A stretch of DNA of 5,926 bases, from positions 1-5,926 of the forward strand of contig JAUZPH010000248.1 in assembly GCA_030706065.1 (NCBI GenBank), in the 5' to 3' direction. This document shows, one piece after another, positions 1 through 4,973 of this stretch (positions are counted from its first letter, which is position 1; every line of letters begins with the position of its first letter). The notes below the pieces were generated by a model. The model did no database searches, was not told the DNA's origin, and saw nothing but the letters and a program-made list of their open reading frames with translations. Source of the stretch: Bacillota bacterium (GTDB lineage Bacteria > Bacillota > Clostridia > Clostridiales > Clostridiaceae). The translations under genes and the position numbers were made by a program.

Positions 1-16
1 AAAAAGGATGGAAAAG

Positions 17-1048
17 ATGAAAAATAGCTTGAAGAAGTTTTTTTCCATTGGTCCCAAGTCTACCTTCATGTTGGTTCTATTGATTATGATTTGTATCGCT
101 GTTATCTATAACATGAAGAAGGATATTACGGTTGTTGTTGACGGAAAAGAGACAAAGGTCGTAACCTATACGTCCAGTGTCAAGGGCGCGTTAGAGAGAA
201 ATGGAATAACCGTAGGGCCGAAGGATAAAATTCAGCCCGGTTTAGACAGCAAGGTAAAAGATGGAGATAAGATAATAATAAAGAAAGCGGTTAATGTTGG
301 TGTTGAAGTAGATGGCAAAACACTGCAGATTGCTTCGGCTGCGTCAACCATAGGCGATATGTTTGATGCAGAAGGTATCACTGTTAGTGATTATGACAAG
401 GTGTCTCCTCTAAAGACTCAGTCCATCACCGATGGTATGTTGATTACCATCACAAGAGTTTCTTCCGAGATAGTACGAGAGGTACAACCTATCGACTATC
501 CAACTGAAATCAGGAAGGACAACGAGCTTGCAAGTAATGTTACAAAGGTTGTTCAAGAAGGGCAGCCGGGAGAAAGAGAGATTACTACAAGAGTGGTTTA
601 TGAAGACGGTAAGGAAGTTTCCAGAGAGGTTGTTAATAATTCTGTTACAAAACAACCGATGCAGAAGGTACTGCTGCAGGGTACTCTAGGAATACTTAAT
701 GTTTCCCGTGGTGGTGAACAGGTTCTTTACAGAAAGACAATAAGGGTTAAGGCTACTGCATATTGTCCATGCTCTATTTGTACCGGTAAGTATAGGACGG
801 ACAGTGGCTATGCAAGAACAGCTTCTGGTACCACAGCCAGAAGAAATCCGGAGGGATACAGCACCATAGCTGTAGATCCCAGTGTTATTCCCCTTGGGAC
901 AAAGGTTTACGTTGAAGGTTATGGCTTTGCCATCGCAGAAGATACCGGCGGAGCAATACAAGGTAACATTATCGATGTTTTTTTTAATACACATCCTGAA
1001 ACGGAAAGCTGGGGAGTAAGGTATAAAAATGTATACATTTTGAAGTAG
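17..1048 (+). CDS. yabE: YabE-like cell-wall protein: DUF348 x2, G5 and 3D domains
   Basis: Predicted membrane-anchored cell-wall-remodelling protein of the YabE/Rpf-like family; 3D domains are related to MltA-type lytic transglycosylases. Numbering from the ATG at position 8 (346 aa): basic N-terminus, one hydrophobic segment at about 19-35, two DUF348 repeats (about 39-91 and 97-149, each with a VDGK-type strand), a G5 domain at about 153-228 and a C-terminal 3D domain at about 245-346. The three aspartates expected of a 3D domain are visible: D290 in AVDP, D312 in EDTGG and D323 in IDVFF. A Cys cluster (C253, C255, C258) follows ATAY. I prefer the ATG at 17 because AGGA at 5-8 lies 8 bases before it, whereas the ATG at 8 directly abuts the GG. 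Upstream sequence is missing, so the start is not settled. It is followed by its own terminator. In Bacillus, yabE also precedes rnmV. Family assignment is firm; the exact bond cleaved is unknown. Confidence 0.93.
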   Translation: MKNSLKKFFSIGPKSTFMLVLLIMICIAVIYNMKKDITVVVDGKETKVVTYTSSVKGALERNGITVGPKDKIQPGLDSKVKDGDKIIIKKAVNVGVEVDGKTLQIASAASTIGDMFDAEGITVSDYDKVSPLKTQSITDGMLITITRVSSEIVREVQPIDYPTEIRKDNELASNVTKVVQEGQPGEREITTRVVYEDGKEVSREVVNNSVTKQPMQKVLLQGTLGILNVSRGGEQVLYRKTIRVKATAYCPCSICTGKYRTDSGYARTASGTTARRNPEGYSTIAVDPSVIPLGTKVYVEGYGFAIAEDTGGAIQGNIIDVFFNTHPETESWGVRYKNVYILK

Positions 1049-1072
1049 AGGCCTTTTGGCTTCTATTTTTTT
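1046..1072 (+). terminator. Rho-independent terminator after the yabE-like gene
   Basis: An 8-bp stem (TAGAGGCC at 1046-1053 with GGCTTCTA at 1058-1065, one G-U pair), a TTTT loop and then seven T residues (1066-1072). The TAG stop codon of the upstream gene forms the base of the stem, so termination is immediate and rnmV-rsmA probably has its own promoter. Confidence 0.88.
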
Positions 1073-1179
1073 GAATTTTAGGGTAAAATGCATAATGATG
1101 GTTCAGGGATTATTATGTTATGGCAATAGCATTTATATGAAGTGTAAAATACAAAGGCGTACTGGAGGTTTGAAATCTG

Positions 1180-1719
1180 ATGATAAAGGAAGTAATTGTG
1201 GTGGAAGGAAGAGATGACATTACGGCGGTTAAAAGGGCTGTGGAAGCCGAGGTTATTGCTGTCGGAGGCTTTGGAATAAATGAGAAGGTAATTGCAAGGA
1301 TCAGGGAAGCTCAGGCAAGGCAGGGAGTAATCGTGCTGACGGACCCTGACTATGCCGGGGATAAGATAAGAAAGATAATATCCAAAAGGGTGGAAGGAGT
1401 AAAACATGCCTACATTTCCAGGAAGGAAGGTACAAAAGACGGGGATATTGGAGTGGAGAATGCATCTCCCAAGGCTATAATTGAAGCCTTGAGCAGTGCT
1501 CATTGTGAAGTTGTCGAGAAAAGGAAGGAATTCAGCATGCAGGATATGTTCTTCTTCAGGCTCACCGGTACCGGTGAATCCGGCGAAAGAAGAGAACTTC
1601 TGGGCAAAATACTGGGAATAGGCTATGGTAATGCTGCCGCATTTCTTTCAAGGTTAAACAGCTTTGGAATAACTAAAGAGGAATTTGTTAAGGCTATTAA
1701 GAAAATGGAAGAAAAATAA
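1180..1719 (+). CDS. rnmV: Ribonuclease M5 (5S rRNA maturation)
   Basis: RNase M5 cuts both strands of the double-helical 5S rRNA precursor to give mature 5S rRNA; in Bacillus it acts on the precursor bound by ribosomal protein L18. The 179-aa protein has an N-terminal Toprim domain (about 3-90) with the catalytic glutamate E9 in VVEGRDD and the metal-binding DxD pair D55/D57 in TDPDYAGDKIRK. The family-specific stretch RKEGTKDGDIGVENASP follows at about 81-97, and then a C-terminal M5-specific domain (about 110-179). Length is normal for the family. The ATG at 1180 is served by GGAGG at 1164-1168, an 11-base spacing. The gene ends 18 bp before rsmA, a conserved pairing in Firmicutes that puts two rRNA-maturation enzymes in one transcript. 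I found no convincing sigma-A promoter in 1073-1163, only weak TAAAAT-like boxes and a small hairpin at 1115-1132. Confidence 0.96.
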   Translation: MIKEVIVVEGRDDITAVKRAVEAEVIAVGGFGINEKVIARIREAQARQGVIVLTDPDYAGDKIRKIISKRVEGVKHAYISRKEGTKDGDIGVENASPKAIIEALSSAHCEVVEKRKEFSMQDMFFFRLTGTGESGERRELLGKILGIGYGNAAAFLSRLNSFGITKEEFVKAIKKMEEK

Positions 1720-1737
1720 ATATATAAGGAGTGTATT

Positions 1738-2574
1738 ATGGAAAACTTCAATACAAAAGACATTGTAAAAAAATACGGGTTCAAATTTACAAAGAGCCTT
1801 GGGCAAAACTTTCTGGTGGATGAATCTATAGTGAAGGATATTGTTGAAGGAGCTGAAATTGGGCCTGAGGATTTCGTAATTGAAATTGGCCCCGGAGTCG
1901 GAACTTTAACAAGGGAACTACTGAAAAAAGCCGGGAGGGTGTGCTCAATAGAGCTTGATTCAGAGCTTATACCTATATTAAAGGAAGAGTTAAGGGATTT
2001 TGACAACTTAGAACTGATAAATGAGGATGCACTGAAGGTTGATTACAGAGAATTAATCGGTGAAGAAAAGAATGTGAAGCTTGTAGCAAACCTTCCCTAC
2101 TATTTAACCACTCCGATAATTGTCAAGCTTCTGACGGAGGACTACTCTTTCAAATCACTGACAATCATGATTCAAAAGGAAGTTGCCGAGAGGATAAATG
2201 CAGCCCCGGGAGGCAAGGATTACGGTTCACTGTCGCTTCTTGTCCAATATTACTGTAATACCAAAATAGTGAGGAAGGTGACCCCTGAATGCTTTATTCC
2301 GCAGCCAAAGGTTGACTCTATGGTAATATCTTTGGAAAAACTTCCTTCGCCAAGGGTCAATGTGAAGGACAAGAAACTGCTTTTTGAGATTATAAGGGAT
2401 TCCTTTAATATGCGAAGGAAAACCCTTTCAAATGCAGTGAAGAACAGTAAGTTAAGTAAGGAGAATCTGATGAAAGCTTTTGAAATGGCAGGAATTAATC
2501 CTCAAAGAAGGGGTGAGACCCTGTCCATTGAAGAATTTGCTGAATTGTCAGATAAGATAAAGGAACTTCAATAA
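1738..2574 (+). CDS. rsmA: 16S rRNA (adenine(1518)-N6/adenine(1519)-N6)-dimethyltransferase
   Basis: RsmA/KsgA uses S-adenosylmethionine to dimethylate the two adjacent adenines in the helix-45 loop of 16S rRNA, a late quality-control step in 30S assembly; loss of this activity gives kasugamycin resistance in well-studied bacteria. The 278-aa protein carries the whole family signature: SLGQNFL at 20-26, the SAM-binding motif EIGPGVGTLT at 49-58, the acidic ribose-binding E72 in IELD, ED at 96-97, the catalytic NLPYYLTTPI motif at 118-127, FIPQPKVDS at 186-194 and the C-terminal MRRKTL (225-230) and NPQRRGETL (254-262) motifs. AAGGAG at 1726-1731, six bases before the ATG, is an ideal ribosome binding site. 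It follows rnmV by 18 bp and is very likely co-transcribed with it. Nothing appears missing or altered. Confidence 0.97.
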   Translation: MENFNTKDIVKKYGFKFTKSLGQNFLVDESIVKDIVEGAEIGPEDFVIEIGPGVGTLTRELLKKAGRVCSIELDSELIPILKEELRDFDNLELINEDALKVDYRELIGEEKNVKLVANLPYYLTTPIIVKLLTEDYSFKSLTIMIQKEVAERINAAPGGKDYGSLSLLVQYYCNTKIVRKVTPECFIPQPKVDSMVISLEKLPSPRVNVKDKKLLFEIIRDSFNMRRKTLSNAVKNSKLSKENLMKAFEMAGINPQRRGETLSIEEFAELSDKIKELQ

Positions 2575-2581
2575 AATTTTT

Positions 2582-2601
2582 GTGAATTGTTCACTTTTTT
2601 T
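2582..2601 (+). terminator. Possible weak terminator or small operator palindrome after rsmA
   Basis: GTGAA (2582-2586) and TTCAC (2590-2594) form a perfect 5-bp inverted repeat around TTG, followed by seven T residues (2595-2601), starting 7 bp after the rsmA stop. The layout is that of an intrinsic terminator, but the stem is short and AT-rich, so efficiency would be low. The same palindrome lies just upstream of the TATAAT box for the next gene and could instead be a protein-binding site. Confidence 0.35.
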
Positions 2602-2623
2602 GATGTCTCTCATATATTATAAT
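2593..2623 (+). promoter_or_regulatory. Candidate promoter for the 447-aa protein gene
   Basis: A perfect TATAAT lies at 2618-2623, 27 bp before the GTG start, but no TTGACA-like -35 box stands 16-18 bp upstream (a run of T is there instead). The overlapping stretch at 2611-2619 fits the CATANNNTA pattern known for Bacillus sigma-K -10 boxes, with an AC 16 bp upstream at 2593-2594 as in sigma-K -35 boxes. Both patterns are short and AT-rich regions match them by chance, so the sigma factor is undecided. Confidence 0.4.
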
Positions 2624-2650
2624 GAATAAATGTAGTGGAGGGACAATACT

Positions 2651-3994
2651 GTGGCACAGAAAAAGTCCTATAGTAGGTATTTTATTATATTACAACAGGA
2701 TGAGAATGGCTATTCTTTATCTTCGGATAAGTTACCTTCCGGTTATACAAAGTTAGAGACTAAGAACGATAAATGTAAGATTTCCTATTACGTACAGAAT
2801 TTAAAGAAAGACATGGAACCGTACCACATGGTTCTCATATGCAGCAAGAAGGATGTAAAGAGACTAATCAGGTTGGGAGTAATGAATATAGATGAACACG
2901 GAAGGTCGGAAGTAACATATGAATACAACTCCTCCAATATTGCAGGCAGCGGAATTGGTATCGATATGATAACCGGTGCGGCAGTAGTTAAAGATGGAGA
3001 ACCGGACTTGATATCCGTTATGAGTGGTTTCGCGTCTGCGGATACACCTGCAGATTGGAGAACATACGAAATGTTTGAATACAGCAAGGCATCGGCGGAA
3101 GACGATAACAAGACCGTGGAGGAAAAGAAGGCCCTGGAGGAGAAGATTGCAGAGGTTATAGAGGCTGTAGAAGCCAAAGCTCCTGTAGTGGAGGCGGTAG
3201 AGGAAAACAGGGAGTCTCAAGGTACCATCTTCGAGGAATATGAAGAAAAGATAGAAGAAATAAAGAACTCGAAGCCGGTTGAAGAAATCAAGAGTTCGGG
3301 GCCGGTAGAAGAGGAAAGTGCAAAAGAACCTGAAAAACAGGTAGAGGTAGAAGCGATAAGGGAGGAAGTCCTGCAGCCAGCAGCATATATACAGGCGGAA
3401 CCGGAAATCCCCGTGACGGAAGAAAAAATTCAGGAGACTTCAATGCCTGTGGAAGCGGCAGAGGAACATAAAGTAGAGGAAAAGGTTAAACCGGCCAGTG
3501 AGGAGATAAGGAAGGAAGAGCAGAAACCGGCAAGCAAGTCTTCCATTGACCACGAGATTGAATATCCAACGGGAACTGTTGGTGAATTCTTCAAACTGGT
3601 AGCGGAGGATTTTGAAGAGATAAAGGAAGCTTGCAGGGAAATCAAGAGATGCAGGTGGTATAAGGTCAATGTCAATAACCTTGAAGACATGTGCAATGTC
3701 TCCAATTATAACAGGTATACCATAGTTTACTACCCGATGGTAAGTTATTTCCCATATATCAAGAGGCACGGACACTTTATGCTGGGATATAAATATGACC
3801 CTTCCGGAAAGATGAAATATATAGTCTATGCTATCCCTGGAAGCAAGAACTTGAATGATCAGCCCTATGGCGGCAAGTCGGGTTTTGTAACCTGGGTATC
3901 TGAAAAGGAAGGCGAAGAGCGGGATGGAGACGCAGGTTACTGGCTGATGTTCTACGACTTCAGAACCTCAACAATAGTGATACCGGTTAAATAG
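2651..3994 (+). CDS. Uncharacterised two-domain protein with long acidic linker
   Basis: I do not recognise a defined function. The 447-aa protein has no signal peptide or membrane segment, so it is probably cytoplasmic. Residues 1-145 form a compact N-terminal domain (KSYSRYFIILQQDENGY, then KCKISYYVQNLK, a VLICSKKDVKRLI stretch and IAGSGIGIDMITGAAVV). It resembles a domain of unknown function I recall from other clostridial hypothetical proteins (possibly the entry DUF7922; unverified). Residues about 150-305 are a Glu/Lys/Pro/Val-rich, probably disordered or partly helical linker with a 9-residue tandem duplication. Residues about 306-447 form a second domain rich in aromatics and Gly (YYPMVSYFPYIKRHGHFMLGY, YAIPGSKNLNDQPYGGKSGFV, GYWLMFYDFRTS). 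The start is GTG at 2651, supported by GGAGGG at 2637-2642 with 8-base spacing. It occupies the place of yabG (a sporulation protease) in Bacillus but shows no likeness to it that I can see. A sporulation role is only a guess from position and a possible sigma-K-like promoter. Confidence 0.88.
   Translation: MAQKKSYSRYFIILQQDENGYSLSSDKLPSGYTKLETKNDKCKISYYVQNLKKDMEPYHMVLICSKKDVKRLIRLGVMNIDEHGRSEVTYEYNSSNIAGSGIGIDMITGAAVVKDGEPDLISVMSGFASADTPADWRTYEMFEYSKASAEDDNKTVEEKKALEEKIAEVIEAVEAKAPVVEAVEENRESQGTIFEEYEEKIEEIKNSKPVEEIKSSGPVEEESAKEPEKQVEVEAIREEVLQPAAYIQAEPEIPVTEEKIQETSMPVEAAEEHKVEEKVKPASEEIRKEEQKPASKSSIDHEIEYPTGTVGEFFKLVAEDFEEIKEACREIKRCRWYKVNVNNLEDMCNVSNYNRYTIVYYPMVSYFPYIKRHGHFMLGYKYDPSGKMKYIVYAIPGSKNLNDQPYGGKSGFVTWVSEKEGEERDGDAGYWLMFYDFRTSTIVIPVK
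3257..3310 (+). repeat. 27-bp tandem duplication inside the acidic linker
   Basis: Two adjacent in-frame 27-bp units (3257-3283 and 3284-3310) encode EIKNSKPVE and EIKSSGPVE (residues 203-220 of the 447-aa protein). By my count 21 of 27 bases agree. It indicates that the linker grows by local duplication and has little sequence constraint. Confidence 0.75.
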
Positions 3995-3999
3995 TTCCG

Positions 4000-4101
4000 A
4001 GGAGGTTGTGAAAAATTAAGATATTCTTTTTCCCTGGGTTCTGGTGGAGAACACCTGTAAAATAGGGGAAGCAATAGAATATCTTTTTTTCACAGCCTCC
4101 T
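4000..4101. repeat. 102-bp long inverted repeat with structured centre
   Basis: The left arm 4000-4027 and right arm 4076-4101 pair over about 26 bp, interrupted by a 2-base TT bulge at 4016-4017 and one G-U pair (4006 with 4095). The ends read AGGAGGTTGTGAAAAA on the left and, reverse-complemented, AGGAGGCTGTGAAAAA on the right. Inside, TTCCC (4030-4034) can pair with GGGAA (4066-4070). The core then offers two alternative hairpins: GTTCT/AGAAC (4038-4042 with 4048-4052) or GGTG/CACC (4043-4046 with 4052-4055). It begins 5 bp after the stop codon of the 447-aa gene and is not followed by a T-run, so it is not a classical terminator. It contains no gene. The ends resemble insertion-sequence termini in style, but I see no target-site duplication. 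It could be a MITE-like element, a processed RNA hairpin or a transcript-end stabiliser. Confidence 0.85.
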
Positions 4102-4207
4102 ATTTAATTTGTTAATGCCTACAGTCTCCTGCATTCACCATAGTTATATTTTAAGTCGGCACATAATATACTGTAACATCAGTACTTTTGGAGGGATTGT
4201 ACATATA

Positions 4208-4795
4208 ATGAAGGTAATTATACTAAATAGGAAGAGGATTGGTGTTACCATAATAATTATTGGCCTGATGCTTGTGCTGGCAGGGGCGGAAATAAAGCTG
4301 AACCAGAGGCTGAGGATGACTGTTCTCATGCAGAATGGGCTTGATTCGTTAAAGCAGTATGAGATTAAAAACAGCACCATTACATACAAACTTCCAGACA
4401 TATGGGAAACCACCGAAAAAAACTTTGGAGGAAATGAAATAACATACCATAATGAGTTTTCATCAAGTGACAATACAATATATGGCTATGTCGAGGTCTG
4501 GAACCTGAGGCAGAAGGACTTGCAGACTTTTCTGGAAAACAGTAAGACCAGTGCCTTTAATCCGGAAAGGGTCAAGAATTTCAAATATGTACCTGTGAAG
4601 CTGAACAGTTATCCAGGATATCTGGCAACATATACCGGAAGTACGGCTTCAGGGAAATACTTCAGAGCCTATGAGTATTTTGTGGAAAATGGCAGTACCT
4701 TCTTCAGAATGGCCTTTTATGTTCCTGCAGATAAGTTTAAGGAAAATATGCCTGCCATTTTTGAATCCATTGCCGGTACCTACGCCAGAAAATGA
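4208..4795 (+). CDS. Small single-pass or secreted protein of unknown function
   Basis: A 195-aa protein with a short basic N-terminus (MKVIILNRKR), a hydrophobic stretch at about 11-26 and a soluble extracytoplasmic domain (about 45-195). That domain shows alternating strand-like patterns: ITYKLPDIWETTE, YGYVEVWNL, YPGYLATYTGSTASGKYFRAYEYFVENGSTFFRMAFYVP. The pattern and the C-terminal IFESIAGTY are reminiscent of PsbP/DcrB-like small domains, but I cannot name a family. The hydrophobic segment ends LVLAGAE: this could be an AGA signal-peptidase I site or simply a membrane anchor. It looks like a lipobox but has Ala where Cys is required. The ATG at 4208 is chosen over the in-frame ATG at 4109 because GGAGGG lies at 4190-4195 (12-base spacing) and the signal-like N-terminus then comes first. 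A TATACT box at 4167-4172 might be its -10, without a good -35. The next gene is lgt-like, 178 bp downstream. Confidence 0.82.
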   Translation: MKVIILNRKRIGVTIIIIGLMLVLAGAEIKLNQRLRMTVLMQNGLDSLKQYEIKNSTITYKLPDIWETTEKNFGGNEITYHNEFSSSDNTIYGYVEVWNLRQKDLQTFLENSKTSAFNPERVKNFKYVPVKLNSYPGYLATYTGSTASGKYFRAYEYFVENGSTFFRMAFYVPADKFKENMPAIFESIAGTYARK

Positions 4796-4812
4796 AACAA
4801 TACTCGGATAAG

Positions 4813-4830
4813 GGAAGCAAAACTGTTTCC
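4813..4830 (+). other. Small hairpin downstream of the 195-aa protein gene
   Basis: GGAAGCA (4813-4819) and TGTTTCC (4824-4830) pair over 7 bp (one G-U) with an AAAC loop, 17 bp after the stop codon. There is no T-run after it, so a terminator role is unsupported; it may act as a 3' end barrier or be incidental. The remainder of 4796-4881 shows nothing else I can support. Confidence 0.3.
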
Positions 4831-4881
4831 TGCAAGGGTCTATTAAAAGTTCCGGAATTTGAAACATGAAGAAGGTTGCTG

Positions 4882-4911
4882 TTGACCTCTGAACACTGAA
4901 AGTATTATAAT
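4882..4911 (+). promoter_or_regulatory. Sigma-A-type promoter for the lgt-like gene
   Basis: TTGACC at 4882-4887 (five of six consensus bases) and a perfect TATAAT at 4906-4911 are separated by 18 bp. Transcription should begin near 4918-4920, giving a leader of about 55 bases before the ATG at 4974. This is the best promoter in the window and implies that the lgt-like gene can be expressed independently of the upstream gene. Confidence 0.8.
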
Positions 4912-4922
4912 TTTATTAAGAG

Positions 4923-4949
4923 AATAGAGAAGCAGAATGCTTCTCTATT
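4923..4949 (+). promoter_or_regulatory. Perfect 12-bp stem-loop at the 5' end of the lgt-like leader
   Basis: AATAGAGAAGCA (4923-4934) and its exact complement (4938-4949) flank a GAA triloop. The predicted start of transcription is only about 3-5 bases upstream, so the mRNA would begin almost directly with this hairpin. No T-run follows, so it is not a terminator. Likely roles are 5' end protection of the mRNA or, as DNA, an operator overlapping the start site. Confidence 0.75.
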
Positions 4950-4959
4950 AATTCGTTAT

Positions 4960-4965
4960 GGGGGG
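4960..4965 (+). promoter_or_regulatory. Poly-G ribosome binding site of the lgt-like gene
   Basis: Six consecutive G residues, 8 bases before the ATG at 4974. This can pair with the CCUCC anti-Shine-Dalgarno using one G-U pair. It is unlike the GGAGG sites of the other genes here but is the only site that fits this start. Confidence 0.65.
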
Positions 4966-4973
4966 ATCTTTTA

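Noticed and set aside
1073..1179. Riboswitch or T-box leader before rnmV
   Set aside because: The gap is short, with only one weak hairpin and none of the conserved sequence blocks of leader classes I know.
410..1503. Several minus-strand open frames opposite the yabE-like gene and rnmV
   Set aside because: They lie opposite genes with complete domain signatures and their translations show no recognisable motif. An antisense RNA to yabE is known in Bacillus, but I see no promoter here to support one.
4000..4101. Ordinary Rho-independent terminator or complete insertion sequence
   Set aside because: No T-run follows either arm in the needed position, and the element is far too short to encode a transposase; no flanking direct repeat was found.
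4109..4207. Upstream in-frame ATG extending the 195-aa protein by 33 residues
   Set aside because: No ribosome binding site precedes 4109, the extra residues are not signal-like and would place the hydrophobic segment internally, and GGAGGG at 4190-4195 serves the ATG at 4208.
4850..4857. TTCCGGAA palindrome as an operator
   Set aside because: Eight bases only, no second copy nearby, and not positioned on the promoter; consistent with chance.
4866..4892. Eight-codon open frame ATG-AAG-AAG... upstream of the lgt-like gene as a leader peptide
   Set aside because: It overlaps the -35 box of the predicted lgt promoter, so it would not be in that transcript, and it has no convincing ribosome binding site.
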